A stretch of 64,000 nt of DNA from an uncultured cyanobacterium (GCA_903823115.1 CAIJRN010000053.1:62001-126000); one strand, 5' to 3'; positions 43,112 to 54,463 are shown, counted from the first letter of the stretch. Translations and numbers: made by a program. Notes: generated by a model from the letters alone, not told the origin.

Positions 43112-43278
43112 GGTGAAAGGGGAGCTGGCCGGCTTTTGCCTCACGCTGGCACAGGCCGGGCTTCGCCCTGCGGCCGCTGATCTGGCAGCGCCGGTCTTGG
43201 CCAAAGGGCTCGGGGCCAGGCCCGGCCTCAGCACCGGACAAGCGGCGCCGGCTGAAACAGTTTCCGCTCTGGCGGGCC

Positions 43279-44700
43279 ATGGCTGAAAATGTCGGCATGA
43301 CCGCCACCGAGACCAGCTTTCATTCCGCAGCGATTCCAGCGGCCGGCGCTGCCCCTGGCCGCGGCAGCTACTGGATCACCACCTTCGGCTGCCAGATGAA
43401 CAAGGCCGATTCCGAGCGCATGGCTGGAATCCTCGAGACCATGGGCTACACCGCCGGCAGCGATGAGCACAGCGCCGATCTGGTGCTCTACAACACCTGC
43501 ACGATCCGCGACAACGCCGAGCAGAAGGTCTACAGCTATCTGGGCCGCCAGGCCCAGCGCAAACGCGACAACCCCCATCTCACCCTGGTGGTGGCCGGCT
43601 GTGTCGCCCAGCAGGAGGGGGAGGCGCTGCTGCGGCGGGTGCCCGAACTCGATCTGGTGATGGGCCCCCAGCACGCCAACCGGCTCGACACCCTGCTGGC
43701 CCAGGTGGAGAGCGGTCAGCAGGTGGTGGCCACCGGCGAACACCACATCCTTGAAGACATCACCACGGCCCGCCGGGACTCCCAGGTCTGCGCCTGGGTC
43801 AACGTGATCTATGGCTGCAACGAGCGCTGCACCTACTGCGTCGTGCCCTCGGTGCGGGGCCGGGAGCAATCGCGGCTGCCGGAGTCGATCCGCCTGGAAA
43901 TGGAAGGGCTGGCGGCCCAGGGCTTCCGGGAGATCACCCTGCTGGGGCAGAACATCGATGCCTACGGCCGCGACCTGCCCGGCATCACCCCGGAGGGCCG
44001 CCGCGCCCACACCCTCACCGACTTGCTGCAGCACGTTCATGACGTCAAGGGGCTGAAGCGGATCCGCTTTGCCACCAGCCATCCCCGCTACTTCACCGAG
44101 CGGTTGATCGACGCCTGCGCCGACCTGCCCAAGGTGTGTGAACATTTCCACGTCCCGTTCCAGAGCGGCGACGACGACGTCCTGCGGGCGATGGCCCGGG
44201 GCTACACGGTGGATCGCTACCGGCGCATCATCGAACGCATCCGCCGGCGGATGCCGGAGGCCTCGATCAGTGCCGATGTGATCGTCGCCTTCCCCGGCGA
44301 AAGCGACGCCCAGTACCGCCGCACCCTCGCTCTGATCGAGGAGATCGGCTTTGACCTGGTCAACACCGCCGCCTACTCGCCCCGGCCGAACACCCCCGCG
44401 GCCACCTGGCCGGACCAGTTGGAGGAGGCCGTCAAGGTGGAGCGCCTGCAGGAGCTCAACGCCCTGGTGGAACGGACCGCCCGCCAGCGCAGCGCCCGCT
44501 ACCTCGGTCGCAGCGAAGAGGTGCTGGCCGAAGCGGTGAACCCCAAGGATGGCAGCCAGTTGATGGGCCGCACCCGCACCAATCGGCTCACCTTTTTCCC
44601 GGCCCAGCGGCCTGATGGCAGCGGCATCGTCCCAGGCGATCTGGTGGCGGTTCGCATCGAGGCGGTGCGTCCCTTTTCGCTCAGCGGCAGCCCCATCTGA
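43279..44700 (+). CDS. miaB: tRNA-2-methylthio-N6-isopentenyladenosine synthase
   Basis: Radical-SAM methylthiotransferase that modifies A37 of tRNAs reading UNN codons. The 473-residue protein has the N-terminal cluster domain ([11 protein letters not shown] with C38, [22 protein letters not shown]), the radical-SAM motif [17 protein letters not shown], and a C-terminal TRAM domain. ATG 43279 and 43297 are both possible starts. Divergent from the DgcA-like gene. Confidence 0.96.
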   Translation: MAENVGMTATETSFHSAAIPAAGAAPGRGSYWITTFGCQMNKADSERMAGILETMGYTAGSDEHSADLVLYNTCTIRDNAEQKVYSYLGRQAQRKRDNPHLTLVVAGCVAQQEGEALLRRVPELDLVMGPQHANRLDTLLAQVESGQQVVATGEHHILEDITTARRDSQVCAWVNVIYGCNERCTYCVVPSVRGREQSRLPESIRLEMEGLAAQGFREITLLGQNIDAYGRDLPGITPEGRRAHTLTDLLQHVHDVKGLKRIRFATSHPRYFTERLIDACADLPKVCEHFHVPFQSGDDDVLRAMARGYTVDRYRRIIERIRRRMPEASISADVIVAFPGESDAQYRRTLALIEEIGFDLVNTAAYSPRPNTPAATWPDQLEEAVKVERLQELNALVERTARQRSARYLGRSEEVLAEAVNPKDGSQLMGRTRTNRLTFFPAQRPDGSGIVPGDLVAVRIEAVRPFSLSGSPI

Positions 44701-44770
44701 TGCCCCGAGGCCGTTGCTCCACCCTGGTCAGCGGCCCGATGGCTGATACGTTTGGCGCCACGACCGGCCG

Positions 44771-45868
44771 ATGATGACCCAGCTCCCCACCCACCTCGGC
44801 CTGGTGTTCGGGGGAGCCTCCGGCGAGCATGAGGTCTCGATCCGTTCCGCGGCCACTGTGCTGGCAGGCCTGAGCCGGGGGGCCAACGCCGAGCGCTATC
44901 GGGTGAGCTGCTTCTACATCGACCAGCGGGGGCGCTGGTGGCCTTCAGCGGTGGCCCGGCTGGTGTTGCAGCGGGGGGTTGCGATGTCGGCCTCCGAGCT
45001 TCCCGATCCAGGCGGCCCCGGCGGTTTCCGCGGGCTTCCGGAAGGGGCCCTGGACGTGGAGCTGTGGTTCCCGGTGCTGCACGGCCCCAATGGCGAGGAC
45101 GGCACGATCCAGGGGCTGTTCACGCTGATGCAGGTGCCCTTCGTCGGTTCCGGCGTGCTGGGATCGGCCGTGGGCATGGACAAGCAGGCGATGAAGGCGG
45201 CCTTCGCCGCCGCTGAGCTGCCCCAGGTGCCCTATCTGTGCCTGGATGCGGCCGAAGTCAGGGCCGATCCCGGGGCCCTGCTGGAGCGCATTGAGACCCA
45301 GCTGGGTTATCCCTGTTTTGTCAAGCCAGCCAATATGGGCTCGTCGGTGGGCATCAGCAAGGCCAGCGATCGCCCCGGCCTGCTGGCTGGCCTGCAGCTC
45401 GCTGCCAGCCTGGATCAGCGCCTGGTGGTGGAGCAGGGCGTCAAGGCCCGGGAGCTGGAGTGCGCCGTGCTTGGCGTCGGGCAGCTGCGGGCCTCGGTGC
45501 TGGGCGAAATCTGTTTCGATGCGGACTGGTACGACTACGAGACCAAGTACAACGAAGGTCGCAGCCATACGGTCATTCCGGCCGAGGTGCCCGAGGCGTT
45601 GGCGCAGCGGGCCCAGACGATGGCCATCGCGGCCTGCCGGGCCGTGGCCGCGGCAGGCCTGTCGCGGGTGGATTTCTTCTACGACGAGGACGGCGCTGGC
45701 CTCTGGATCAATGAGATCAACACCTTGCCCGGGTTCACCACGCAGAGCATGTATCCGATGCTGTGGCAGGCCAGCGGCTTGCCTCTCGAAGACCTGGTGC
45801 ATGACCTGGTGCTGGGGGCGAGAGAATCCTTTTCACAACGCAATCACCTTGGAGGTGCGGCGGCATGA
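44771..45868 (+). CDS. ddl: D-alanine--D-alanine ligase
   Basis: ATP-grasp enzyme that joins two D-Ala for peptidoglycan. The 365-residue product has [44 protein letters not shown], and the metal-binding end [17 protein letters not shown]. Consecutive ATGs at 44771 and 44774. It overlaps the next gene by 4 bases and heads a cell-wall/division run ending at ftsZ. Confidence 0.97.
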   Translation: MMTQLPTHLGLVFGGASGEHEVSIRSAATVLAGLSRGANAERYRVSCFYIDQRGRWWPSAVARLVLQRGVAMSASELPDPGGPGGFRGLPEGALDVELWFPVLHGPNGEDGTIQGLFTLMQVPFVGSGVLGSAVGMDKQAMKAAFAAAELPQVPYLCLDAAEVRADPGALLERIETQLGYPCFVKPANMGSSVGISKASDRPGLLAGLQLAASLDQRLVVEQGVKARELECAVLGVGQLRASVLGEICFDADWYDYETKYNEGRSHTVIPAEVPEALAQRAQTMAIAACRAVAAAGLSRVDFFYDEDGAGLWINEINTLPGFTTQSMYPMLWQASGLPLEDLVHDLVLGARESFSQRNHLGGAAA

Positions 45869-46275
45869 TCCACGGTCTGCTCTGGCTGCCTTTGCTGCTG
45901 GTGTTCGTGTTGCTGGCCGCCCTGGGCTGGCTGGAACGGCGCCGGCAGACCCTCTTCCGGCAGTGGGCCGAAGGAGCCGAACTCGCCAAGCTGGACGGTT
46001 GCGGCGCCGCCCGCCTCATGGATGGCATCCTCAGCTGGAGTCGCTTTGAGGCGGGCAGCTTCAAGTCTGAAGGAGAGTTTGAGATCAAGCATCTGGAGTT
46101 GCTGGAGCTGCTCGCCCTCGGCTCCGGTGAAGCTCCGCTCACCGAGGAGAGCCAGGGAGCCTGCCGGTTGCGCCTGGTGGGGGATGGTCAGCAGCAGGAT
46201 CTGCCCTTCGCCGATGCTCAGCGGGCTCGCCGCTGGATCGATGAACTGATGGCGCGCTCGCGCTGTGAGCTGTGA
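45865..46275 (+). CDS. Small membrane-anchored protein between ddl and ftsQ
   Basis: A 136-residue protein with one N-terminal membrane helix ([19 protein letters not shown]) and a charged soluble domain. No family recognised with certainty; its overlap with ddl (ATGA) and ftsQ (GTGA) suggests a conserved place in the division gene cluster. Function unknown. Confidence 0.82.
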   Translation: MIHGLLWLPLLLVFVLLAALGWLERRRQTLFRQWAEGAELAKLDGCGAARLMDGILSWSRFEAGSFKSEGEFEIKHLELLELLALGSGEAPLTEESQGACRLRLVGDGQQQDLPFADAQRARRWIDELMARSRCEL

Positions 46276-47150
46276 GCGAGAGCGAAACCCCGGACGCCCC
46301 GACGCCAGTGGAATCGCCGCTGCAGCCGGGCTCCCAGCGCCGGCGTGAACTGCGCCAGCAGCGGCGGGCCGAGCGCTGGCGCAATCTCTGGCGGCTGGTG
46401 GTCTTCAGCCTGATCTCGGCAGGGCTGGGCTATGGGCTGATGCGTCAGGGCTGGAGCCTGCGGGATCCGGCCCAGGTGGAGGTGGTGGGCAGCAAGCTGG
46501 TCAGCCGTGACCAGGTGATCGCCGCCGCCCATCTGGAATTTCCCCAGCCCCTGCTCACCCTCAGCCCCCGGCAACTGAAGGCTGAGCTGGCGGAGGCGCT
46601 GCCGGTGGAGCAGGTGCGGGTCACGCGGCTGATGTTGCCGCCTCGCCTGCGGATCGACCTGGTCGATCGGGAGGCGATTGCCCGGGCCCAGCGCCGCAGT
46701 GCCGCTGGCCTGGAGCAGGGATTCATCGATCGCCAGGGCAGTTGGATCACCCCCGGTCAGGCCTCCGTGCTGCTGACCTCAAGCACGCAGAACCTGTTGG
46801 TGAGCGGCTGGAATGAACGCCATCGGGCGGCCCTGGTCACGCTGCTCGATTTTCGGGCGGCCCTGGGACCGGGCCTGCGTCAGATCCGCTTTGACCCCGA
46901 CGGCAGCATTTGGCTCACCACCACCGAACTGGGGGATCTGCGACTCGGCCCCGCCGATGGCAAGTTGCGCCGCCGCCTGGAGGTGGCTGCCCACCTCATT
47001 CACAATCTGCCGAACCAGTTGAAGGGTCGTCGCTTCCAGCTGATCGACCTCAGCGACCCGGAACAGCCCGAACTGACCTTGCCCGGCCCTGTGGTTGACG
47101 GCAATGATGGTGGCCCGGCTCACGCCCGCAAACCTCTTGGTGCCCAGTGA
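46272..47150 (+). CDS. ftsQ: Cell division protein FtsQ
   Basis: Bitopic divisome protein. The 292-residue product has a basic cytosolic N terminus rich in Arg, one membrane helix (LWRLVVFSLISAGLGYGLM), then a POTRA-type domain starting VEVVGSKLVSRDQV and a beta domain. GTG start at 46272 overlaps the preceding stop. Its position directly before ftsZ supports the call. Confidence 0.88.
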   Translation: MSESETPDAPTPVESPLQPGSQRRRELRQQRRAERWRNLWRLVVFSLISAGLGYGLMRQGWSLRDPAQVEVVGSKLVSRDQVIAAAHLEFPQPLLTLSPRQLKAELAEALPVEQVRVTRLMLPPRLRIDLVDREAIARAQRRSAAGLEQGFIDRQGSWITPGQASVLLTSSTQNLLVSGWNERHRAALVTLLDFRAALGPGLRQIRFDPDGSIWLTTTELGDLRLGPADGKLRRRLEVAAHLIHNLPNQLKGRRFQLIDLSDPEQPELTLPGPVVDGNDGGPAHARKPLGAQ

Positions 47151-47375
47151 TTCCGGCGGCAACCAAGCCAGCCATCCCTCACACGCGATTGCGCACCTAC
47201 CCTTTTGAAGGGATTCTGTATTCCACTCACCAGCTCTCTGGACCCTGCCCCGGACATAATGCAGCCGCCGATCAACGGATTCCCCCCTTCGCACCTCGCG
47301 ATCAGCCGCGATCAGGATTTACCCCCATCCGTTGACCAGTCGGCTGAGCCGGCGTCCCATCAGGAGCACCACGAC
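47151..47375 (+). promoter_or_regulatory. Leader region between ftsQ and ftsZ
   Basis: The ftsZ frame is open across most of it, but the residues before 47376 do not look like FtsZ. It is likely to hold an ftsZ promoter; I could not choose one confidently. Confidence 0.35.
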
Positions 47376-48467
47376 ATGAGCCAGACCTCACCCCAATCCA
47401 ACGGGATCGTTCCGAGCCAGTCGGCTCGGATCGAGGTCATCGGTGTCGGTGGCGGCGGCAGCAACGCCGTCAATCGCATGATCGCTTCCGATCTCCAGGG
47501 GGTCGGTTACCGGGTGCTCAACACCGATGCCCAGGCCCTGCTCCAGTCGGCAGCCAAGCAACGCATCCAGCTCGGCCAGAAGCTCACCCGCGGCCTCGGT
47601 GCCGGCGGCAACCCGGTGATCGGCCAGAAGGCCGCCGAAGAATCCCGCGCCGATCTGCAGCAGTCGCTTCAAGGGGCGGATCTGGTCTTCATCGCCGCCG
47701 GCATGGGAGGCGGTACGGGCACAGGGGCTGCCCCGATCCTGGCCGAGGTGGCCAAGGAATGCGGTGCCCTCACCGTCGGCATCGTCACCAAACCATTTGG
47801 CTTCGAGGGCCGCAAGCGCCTGCGTCAGGCCGAGGAGGGCATCGCCCGCCTGGCTGAGCACGTGGACACCCTGATCGTCATCCCCAACGATCGCCTGCGC
47901 GATGCGATCGCCGGTGCCGCTCTGCAGGATGCGTTCCGCGCCGCCGACGACGTGCTGCGCATGGGTGTGAAGGGCATCAGCGACATCATCACCAAGGCGG
48001 GCCTGGTCAACGTCGACTTCGCCGATGTGCGCTCTGTGATGGCTGACGCCGGCACCGCCCTGCTGGGCATCGGCGTCGGCTCAGGTCGCTCCCGCGCCAG
48101 CGAGGCCGCCCAGGCTGCCATGACCTGCCCCCTGCTGGAGTCGGCGCGCATTGATGGCGCCCGCGGCTGCGTGATCAACATCAGTGGCGGCAAGGACATG
48201 ACCCTCGAGGACATGACCACCGCTTCGGAAGTGATCTACGACATGGTCGATCCGGACGCCAACATCATCGTCGGCGCCGTGGTCGACGAAAGCCTGGAGG
48301 GTGAGATCCACGTCACCGTGATCGCCACCGGCTTCGAGAGCGGCGGCAGCTACCGCTCGGAGCGCACCAGCCGCAGCAGCTTTGTCGAAGCTCTCACCGC
48401 CAACCCGGAGGAACGGGGCGCCATGATTCCGCCGTTTCTGCGCAATCGTCAGGGCCGCATCGACTGA
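47376..48467 (+). CDS. ftsZ: Cell division GTPase FtsZ
   Basis: Tubulin-like GTPase that forms the Z ring. The 363-residue product has [17 protein letters not shown], the tubulin signature [23 protein letters not shown] and the T7 region. It ends in [13 protein letters not shown], not the long linker plus conserved tail of many bacteria. Start taken at ATG 47376, preceded by AGGAG nine bases upstream; an ATG at 47259 would add 39 residues without a ribosome site. Confidence 0.96.
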   Translation: MSQTSPQSNGIVPSQSARIEVIGVGGGGSNAVNRMIASDLQGVGYRVLNTDAQALLQSAAKQRIQLGQKLTRGLGAGGNPVIGQKAAEESRADLQQSLQGADLVFIAAGMGGGTGTGAAPILAEVAKECGALTVGIVTKPFGFEGRKRLRQAEEGIARLAEHVDTLIVIPNDRLRDAIAGAALQDAFRAADDVLRMGVKGISDIITKAGLVNVDFADVRSVMADAGTALLGIGVGSGRSRASEAAQAAMTCPLLESARIDGARGCVINISGGKDMTLEDMTTASEVIYDMVDPDANIIVGAVVDESLEGEIHVTVIATGFESGGSYRSERTSRSSFVEALTANPEERGAMIPPFLRNRQGRID

Positions 48468-48940
48468 GCTGACGGCGGCCAACGCACTTGATGGCACCCT
48501 GAGGCTGCAGCCAGCCTCAGGGTGCCAATCCCAGCTTGCAGAAAGCTGGTCCTGGAACTGAGGCCTGTCAATGTCTCCAGGGCCCTGTCCAGGGCCTGGC
48601 ATGGGTTGATTCCCAGAGGAAGCTGCCCAACAAGGCCTTTTGCGTTCTTCGCCATGCGGATGAACCCTCAGAACAGCATCGCTGCCACTGGATTGAGCTG
48701 ATTCAGCAGCAGCGGCTTCTGCGTTGCGGAGAGGTTGTTCAGCAAGCAGCTGGAAGCAGGGTCGGATCGTCCGCCCTGGGCTTTTGCCTTGGCCGCTTGC
48801 GGCATCCGGTCCCGGACCAGGCAGCAGAGCGTTGGCGACCAACACCAGCTTGGTGCTCTGCCCCTCCAGGAACCTGAGGGATTTCAAGGTGTGAGGACGT
48901 CAGCCCGGGACGGCAACGTCACCTGGGTCTGGTTGGATTT
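48468..48940 (+). other. Long spacer after ftsZ
   Basis: About 470 bases with no supported gene. It contains the strong hairpin at 48493-48526 near its start, then nothing recognisable before the SRP RNA gene on the other strand. Confidence 0.5.
48493..48526 (+). terminator. Strong hairpin downstream of ftsZ
   Basis: A 14-bp perfect stem, GGCACCCTGAGGCT / AGCCTCAGGGTGCC, around a 6-base loop, 25 bases after the ftsZ stop. There is no T-tract, so it may stabilise the 3' end rather than terminate by the classic mechanism. Confidence 0.65.
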
Positions 48941-49034
48941 GGGTGACCCGGAGTCCACGCCTGCCCTGAGCATCCCGTGTGGCTGCTCCCTTCCGGTCCT
49001 GACCAGATTTGAGCGTCCGGGCCGCATGGGTCCG
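48941..49034 (-). ncRNA. ffs: Signal recognition particle RNA (small bacterial type)
   Basis: The reverse complement of 48981-49004 reads GGTCAGGACCGGAAGGGAGC followed by AGCC, the universally conserved SRP RNA domain IV that binds Ffh. Flanking bases pair into a long hairpin: GACCC near 49030 with GGGTC near 48945. Length about 94 bases, the usual size; exact ends are approximate. It targets membrane proteins with Ffh and FtsY. Confidence 0.88.
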
Positions 49035-49127
49035 AGTCGCTGCCAATGTAGCAATGGCACCAGAGCGTCCGGGGCCTGGCTGAACCCTTGGATGCCAGGC
49101 TTGAACCTTCAACGCCGGCCTGCGTGA

Positions 49128-49973
49128 ATGCGACCCGCTGATCTGATCGTTCGCAAGCAGGAAGGTCTGCCGATCGCGATGCTGACCGCCTGGGATGCCC
49201 TCTCGGCGCTGGTGGTGGCCGAAGCCGGTGCCGACGTGCTCCTGGTGGGTGATTCCCTGGCGATGACGGTGCTCGGTCACGGCACCACCCTGCCGGTCAC
49301 GCTCGACGAGATGCTGCACCACTGCCGCGCCGCCGGCCGGGGTCTGGAGGCCTGGCGCCTGGAGCAGCTGCGGCGGGGGGCTGTGAGCCGCCCCGCTCCC
49401 CTGATGATCTGTGATCTGCCTTTTCTGAGTTACCAGTGCGGCGCCGATGAGGCCCTGGCCGCCGCCGGCAGGGCCCTGAAGGAGGCGCCGGCGGCGGGCG
49501 TCAAACTGGAAGGGGCGGAGCCGGAAACGCTGGCGGTGATCGATCGCATGGTGCGCAGCGGCATTCCGGTGCTGGGCCATCTCGGTCTCACCCCCCAGTC
49601 GGTGCACCAGCTGGGCTACCGCCGCCAGGCCAGCGATCCGATTGCCCAGGAACGGCTGCGTCGCCAGGCGGAGCGCCTCGAGGTCGCCGGCTGTTTCGCC
49701 TTGGTGCTCGAGCACATTCCGGCGCAGCTGGCCACCGAGCTGAGCCGCGATCTGCGCATTCCGGTGATCGGCATCGGCGCCGGGGATGCCTGCGACGGCC
49801 AGGTGCGCGTCACCGCCGACCTGCTGGGTCTCACCAGCCGCCAGCCGCCCTTCTCGCCGCCGTTGATCGATGGCCGCGGTCTGGCGGTGGAGGCCTTGCG
49901 GCAGTGGATCAGTGTCCAGCGGCCGGTTCAGCCGGCCACCAGGCCAACAACTCCCGCAGCACCGCATTGCTGA
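49128..49973 (+). CDS. panB: 3-methyl-2-oxobutanoate hydroxymethyltransferase
   Basis: First committed step of pantothenate synthesis, making ketopantoate. The 281-residue protein has [55 protein letters not shown] and VIGIGAG. The expected Tyr of the common LTAYD motif is Trp here. The last 20 residues are a Pro/Thr-rich tail that overlaps the convergent hemW 3' end by 65 bases. Confidence 0.95.
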   Translation: MRPADLIVRKQEGLPIAMLTAWDALSALVVAEAGADVLLVGDSLAMTVLGHGTTLPVTLDEMLHHCRAAGRGLEAWRLEQLRRGAVSRPAPLMICDLPFLSYQCGADEALAAAGRALKEAPAAGVKLEGAEPETLAVIDRMVRSGIPVLGHLGLTPQSVHQLGYRRQASDPIAQERLRRQAERLEVAGCFALVLEHIPAQLATELSRDLRIPVIGIGAGDACDGQVRVTADLLGLTSRQPPFSPPLIDGRGLAVEALRQWISVQRPVQPATRPTTPAAPHC

Positions 49974-51249
49974 GGGCCAGCCCGGCCGGATCACTCAGGC
50001 GCCAGCGCTCTCCCTCCACCAGCAGCAGACCGCGCTCCTCGAAGGGCGCCAGCTCCTGACGCAGCGCCGCCAGCTGCTGGTGGCCAAGGCCGGCGGCGCG
50101 GGCCAAGGCAACGGCGTTCACCCCCTCGCGGCGCCTGAGGCCCACCATCCAGCGCTCGTCGATCGCCATCCCCACGGAGCCCTCCGGGGCGCCCTCGGTT
50201 GCGGCCAGGGCCGGCAGGGCGTGATCACGGGCCACCAGCCAGGCGGCATAGGCCTCGCGGGTGCGGGGCCTGGCCTGGCGCCGTCCGTAGGGGGCAGCCG
50301 TGGCCCCCATGCCGAAGCCCCACCAGCCGGCGCCGCTCCAGTAGACGCGGTTATGGCGGGAGGCATGGCCGGGCCGGGCGTAGTTGGAGATTTCGTAGTG
50401 GCCGTAGCCGGCCTGGCCCAGGCGCTGCTGGCTGAGCTCCATCAGATCGGCCGCCAGATCCTGATCGATCAGCTCCAGCTCGCCCCGTTCCAGGCGTCGC
50501 TCGAACACGGTGCCGGGTTCAATGCTCAGCTCGTAGATCGAGAGGTGGGGAGGCTCCTGGGCGATCGCCGCCTCCAGCTGCCGCTGCCAGTGGCTCAGCC
50601 CCTGGCCCGGCAGGGACTGGATCAGATCGAGGCTCCAGCTGGCCAGCTCCCCCCGGGCCCGGGCCCGCCGCAGCCACCCCGTCGCCTGGAGCAGATCCGC
50701 CAGCCGGTGCCGCCGCCCCAGGCTCGCCAGCACGCTGTCATCAAAGCTCTGCCCCCCCAGGCTCACCCGGTTGATGCCTGCCGCCAGATAGCCGGCCAGG
50801 CGCGCCTGATCGAAGCTGGCCGGATCCATTTCCAGAGTGAGCTCCGCCCCGGGCGCCAGGCCATAGCGCCGGTCCAGGGCCTTCAGCAGCGCGCCCACCT
50901 GGTCGGGGCAGAGCATCGAGGGGGTGCCGCCGCCGAGATACACCGTGGAGAGGGGTGGACCGGGCGGGGCGGTGGCGATTTCGCGGTGCAGCAGCTGCAG
51001 GTAGGCGGCGATCGAGGCGGCGCCGCTGCCGCCGCTGCCGTCGGCCCGATCGCCCAGGGGCACCACCGGAAAATCGCAGTAGAAGCAGCGCCGATGGCAG
51101 AAGGGAATGTGCACGTAGGCCGAGCGCGGTGGGGGCAGCGCTGGCCCCTGCTGCGCCGGTGCTGCGGCCAGGTCCGCGGCAGCCGCTGCCGTCGGGGTTC
51201 GGGGTGCTGCGCCGCTGTCCGGCAACGCCCCGGTCGATGGCGTTCCCAT
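49909..51249 (-). CDS. hemW: HemW-like radical-SAM protein
   Basis: Relative of HemN proposed to be a heme chaperone rather than a coproporphyrinogen oxidase. The 446-residue product has the CxxxCxxC motif [14 protein letters not shown], which lacks the fourth Cys of HemN (compare CGC in the hemN at 26675), then [18 protein letters not shown] and [10 protein letters not shown]. Start at ATG 51249; the frame extends to 51690 over the divergent PIN/TRAM gene. N-terminal 45 residues are low complexity. Confidence 0.88.
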   Translation of the reverse strand: MGTPSTGALPDSGAAPRTPTAAAAADLAAAPAQQGPALPPPRSAYVHIPFCHRRCFYCDFPVVPLGDRADGSGGSGAASIAAYLQLLHREIATAPPGPPLSTVYLGGGTPSMLCPDQVGALLKALDRRYGLAPGAELTLEMDPASFDQARLAGYLAAGINRVSLGGQSFDDSVLASLGRRHRLADLLQATGWLRRARARGELASWSLDLIQSLPGQGLSHWQRQLEAAIAQEPPHLSIYELSIEPGTVFERRLERGELELIDQDLAADLMELSQQRLGQAGYGHYEISNYARPGHASRHNRVYWSGAGWWGFGMGATAAPYGRRQARPRTREAYAAWLVARDHALPALAATEGAPEGSVGMAIDERWMVGLRRREGVNAVALARAAGLGHQQLAALRQELAPFEERGLLLVEGERWRLSDPAGLALSNAVLRELLAWWPAEPAAGH

Positions 51250-51334
51250 CACGGGCGGTAACCCCTGCCTGTTATTTGGCGGCAGATCGGGCATGCTTCG
51301 GGCCTGATGTGATGGGCCGCCACACGTTTTCGGC

Positions 51335-52552
51335 ATGGTGGACACGCTCATCCTGGTGCTGTTCCTGGTCTCCGGTGCGGCCACTGGCTGGCTTGGTGTG
51401 GACCTGCTGCCGGAGAAGCTGCTGCTGCAGGTGACCAACCTGGAGGGGCTGCGCGGGGTGCTGGGGGGATTTGGGGCCTTTTTCGGCCTGATCGCCGGCT
51501 TCATGTTCCAGCAGCTGCGGCGGCGGCTGATGGCCCAGGTGCGCTCCATGCCCACCGACCTGCTGGTCAGCCGTGCCGTCGGGCTGATCCTGGGGCTGCT
51601 GGTGGCCAACCTGTTGCTGGCACCGATCCTGCTGCTGCCCCTTCCCTGGGAGGTGGTGTTGATCAAGCCCCTGGCGGCGGTGCTGAGCAATGTGTTCTTC
51701 GGGGTGCTCGGCTACAACCTGGCTGAAGTGCATGGGCGAACCCTGCTGCGGCTGTTCAATCCCTCCAGCACCGAGGCCCTGCTCGTCGCCGAAGGGGTGC
51801 TGCAACCAGCCAGCGCCAAGATTCTCGACACCAGCGTGATCATCGATGGCCGCATCCGCGGTCTGCTCGAGTCCGGGTTGCTGGAGGGCCAGGTGATCGT
51901 CGCCCAGGCCGTGATCGACGAACTCCAGGCCCTGGCTGATTCGGCCAATGCCGAGAAGCGGGGCAAGGGTCGCCGCGGTCTCAAGCTGCTCTCGGAGTTG
52001 CGCCAGCAATACGGCCGCCGGCTGGTGGTCAACAGCACCCGCTACGAGGGCAACGGCGCTGACGACAAGCTGCTCAAGCTCACCGCCGACACCGGCGGCA
52101 CCCTGCTCACCGCCGACTACAACCTGGCCAAGGTGGCCGAAGTGCAGGAGCTCAAGGTGATGAACCTCAGCGAGCTGGTGATTGCCCTGCGGCCCGAGGT
52201 CCAGCCCGGCGACGACCTGCAGCTCAAGATCGTGCGCCAGGGCAAGGAGGCCGACCAGGGGGTGGGCTACCTGGAGGACGGCACGATGGTGGTGGTGGAG
52301 GACGCCCGTGGCCGCATCGGCGAGCGCCTTGCCGTCACGATCACCGGTGCCCTGCAGACCCCCACGGGCCGCATGGTCTTCGCTCGCTGCGAGAAGGCAA
52401 ACAGCGAAAAAAACGGCGACAAGGGGCTCTTGAATCTTGCCGCCAAGGGCACGGAAACCCAGCCCGGCAAGGGCCAGGGCAAGTCCGCCGCCCGAGCCGG
52501 GGGAGGCAAACCCACCAGCAGCCAGGAACCGCTGCCTCCGGGACCCGGCTAG
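51335..52552 (+). CDS. Membrane-anchored PIN/TRAM domain protein
   Basis: A 405-residue protein with about four membrane helices in the first 130 residues, a PIN nuclease domain (ILDTSVIIDGRI with metal-ligand Asp residues, VIDELQALAD, LLTADYNLAKVA) and a TRAM RNA-binding domain. The C-terminal 40 residues are a Lys/Gly-rich tail. The family is conserved in cyanobacteria and Gram-positives; its RNA target is unknown. Confidence 0.93.
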   Translation: MVDTLILVLFLVSGAATGWLGVDLLPEKLLLQVTNLEGLRGVLGGFGAFFGLIAGFMFQQLRRRLMAQVRSMPTDLLVSRAVGLILGLLVANLLLAPILLLPLPWEVVLIKPLAAVLSNVFFGVLGYNLAEVHGRTLLRLFNPSSTEALLVAEGVLQPASAKILDTSVIIDGRIRGLLESGLLEGQVIVAQAVIDELQALADSANAEKRGKGRRGLKLLSELRQQYGRRLVVNSTRYEGNGADDKLLKLTADTGGTLLTADYNLAKVAEVQELKVMNLSELVIALRPEVQPGDDLQLKIVRQGKEADQGVGYLEDGTMVVVEDARGRIGERLAVTITGALQTPTGRMVFARCEKANSEKNGDKGLLNLAAKGTETQPGKGQGKSAARAGGGKPTSSQEPLPPGPG

Positions 52553-52583
52553 GCTCCGGGTCCAAGCCAACTGGTGTGTGCGG

Positions 52584-53267
52584 ATGACGGTGTCGGCCCC
52601 CTACTACGGCGATTCCGCCGTGATGCGCACCCCGCCCCCCGATCTGCCTTCGCTGCTGCTGAAGGAGCGGATCGTCTACCTGGGCCTGCCCCTGTTCTCG
52701 GATGACGAAGCCAAGCGTCAGATGGGCATCGACGTGACCGAGCTGATCATCGCCCAGTTGCTCTACCTGGAGTTTGACAATCCGGAGAAGCCGATCTTCT
52801 TCTACATCAACTCCACCGGTACCAGCTGGTACTCCGGCGATGCGATCGGCTTCGAAACCGAGGCCTTCGCCATCTGCGACACCCTGCGTTACGTCAAGCC
52901 GCCGGTGCACACCATCTGCATCGGCCAGGCCATGGGCACCGCGGCGATGATCCTCTCGGCCGGCACCAAGGGCCAGCGGGCCGCCCTGCCCCACGCCTCG
53001 ATCGTGCTGCACCAGCCCCGCAGCGGCGCCCGCGGTCAGGCCAGCGACATTCAGATCCGGGCCAAGGAAGTGCTGCAGAACAAGCACACCATGCTGGAGA
53101 TGCTGTCCGAGAACACCGGCAAGAGCATCGAAGAGCTCTCCCGCGACTCCGACCGCATGACCTATCTGACGGCGGAGGAAGCCAAGAGCTACGGCCTGAT
53201 CGACCGGGTGCTCAACAGTCGCAAGGACCTGCCTGCTCCGGTGGCCACGGCCGCCGGCATCGGCTGA
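52584..53267 (+). CDS. clpR: ClpR, inactive ClpP-like protease subunit
   Basis: A 227-residue ClpP paralogue lacking the catalytic serine. Where active ClpP has GLAASMGA, this protein has GQAMGTAA, so the Ser position is Gly; the His is present (IVLHQP). ClpR partners with ClpP3 in the cyanobacterial ClpP3/R core that works with ClpC in the cytosol. Start at ATG 52584; the open frame upstream overlaps the PIN/TRAM gene and is a shadow. It is followed 72 bases later by the active partner. Confidence 0.92.
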   Translation: MTVSAPYYGDSAVMRTPPPDLPSLLLKERIVYLGLPLFSDDEAKRQMGIDVTELIIAQLLYLEFDNPEKPIFFYINSTGTSWYSGDAIGFETEAFAICDTLRYVKPPVHTICIGQAMGTAAMILSAGTKGQRAALPHASIVLHQPRSGARGQASDIQIRAKEVLQNKHTMLEMLSENTGKSIEELSRDSDRMTYLTAEEAKSYGLIDRVLNSRKDLPAPVATAAGIG

Positions 53268-53339
53268 GTCCGCGCCGGGGGGCTTCCGGGCCCCTCCCCC
53301 TTTCCCCTACCAGCCCTCACCGCCCCACCAGCTAGACCC

Positions 53340-53942
53340 ATGCCCATCGGCACCCCCAGCGTTCCTTACCGCCTTCCCGGCAGCCAGTACGAGCGCTGGG
53401 TCGACATCTACACCCGGCTTGGCGTCGAGCGGATCCTGTTCCTCGGCCAGGAAGTCACCGATGGCATCGCCAACAGCCTGGTGGCTCAGATGTTGTATCT
53501 CGACTCGGATGACAGCTCCAAGCCGATCTATCTCTACATCAACTCCCCTGGCGGCTCGGTGACCGCCGGCCTGGCCATCTACGACACGATGCAGTACGTC
53601 AAGAGTGACGTGGTGACCATCTGCGTCGGCCTGGCTGCCTCGATGGGCGCCTTCCTGCTGGCGGCCGGCACCAAGGGCAAGCGGCTGGCTCTGCCCCACA
53701 GTCGCATCATGATTCACCAGCCCCTGGGCGGCACCAGCCAGCGCCAGGCCAGCGACATCGAGATTGAGGCGCGCGAGATCCTGCGCATCAAGGACATGCT
53801 CAACCAGAGCATGTCCGACATGACCGGCCAGCCCCTGCAGAAGGTCGCCAAGGACACGGACCGCGACTACTTCCTCAGCGCCGCCGAGGCAGTGGACTAT
53901 GGATTGATTGACCGGGTGATCGCCAATCCCAGCGAGGCCTGA
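53340..53942 (+). CDS. clpP: ATP-dependent Clp protease proteolytic subunit (ClpP3 type)
   Basis: A 200-residue serine protease subunit with a full catalytic set: Ser in [11 protein letters not shown], His in MIHQPLGG, Asp in [13 protein letters not shown]. The upstream inactive clpR indicates it is the ClpP3 of the mixed core. Start at ATG 53340. Confidence 0.94.
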   Translation: MPIGTPSVPYRLPGSQYERWVDIYTRLGVERILFLGQEVTDGIANSLVAQMLYLDSDDSSKPIYLYINSPGGSVTAGLAIYDTMQYVKSDVVTICVGLAASMGAFLLAAGTKGKRLALPHSRIMIHQPLGGTSQRQASDIEIEAREILRIKDMLNQSMSDMTGQPLQKVAKDTDRDYFLSAAEAVDYGLIDRVIANPSEA

Positions 53943-54076
53943 TCCGGTCCTCGCGCCTCCCGTCCGGAAACCCCGCCTGGGGATGATGTTGCGGCCAGCG
54001 CCTGGGTTGAGGACGGCCCGGGTGAATCCTTGGGGCTTTCCAGCACCTACCGTGGCCGTGCCCTGCAGGCCCGACC

Positions 54077-54463
54077 ATGCCCACCACCCTCGAAGAAGCC
54101 GCTGAAGCGTTCTATGGGGCCGGCAACCGCCTGCTGGCCGGTGATGCATCCGCCTTCGCAGCCATCTGGTCTGACGCCGACGACATCAGCCATCTGGGCC
54201 CCATGGGTGCGATCTGCACGGGGCGCGCGGCCGTGATGGAGGAGTTCGCCAAGGAGTCCGCCATGGGCTTCGAAGGTACTTTGGTGGCCGATGAGCGCCG
54301 CTTCGTCGAAACCGCGGAGCTGGGCTACATGGTGTGTGTGGAGCGCACCCGCGGCATGACCAAAGCCGGTGAGACGATCACCGCGGACATCCGCGCCACC
54401 ACGATTTTCCGGAAAGAAGCAGGCCACTGGCGCGTGGTGCATCATCAGACCGATCGCTTCTAG
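54077..54463 (+). CDS. NTF2-like (SnoaL/ketosteroid isomerase fold) protein
   Basis: A 128-residue protein: FYGAGNRLLAGDASAFAAIWSDADDISHLGPMG at the start, then RATTIFRKEAGHWRVVHHQTDRF at the end, a pattern typical of the NTF2-like DUF4440/SnoaL-like group. No catalytic assignment is possible. It is convergent with a second protein of the same broad fold. Confidence 0.82.
   Translation: MPTTLEEAAEAFYGAGNRLLAGDASAFAAIWSDADDISHLGPMGAICTGRAAVMEEFAKESAMGFEGTLVADERRFVETAELGYMVCVERTRGMTKAGETITADIRATTIFRKEAGHWRVVHHQTDRF

Noticed and set aside
47205-47375. Longer FtsZ starting at 47205 or 47259
   Set aside because: The added residues are not FtsZ-like and neither start has a ribosome-binding site, whereas 47376 has AGGAG at good spacing.
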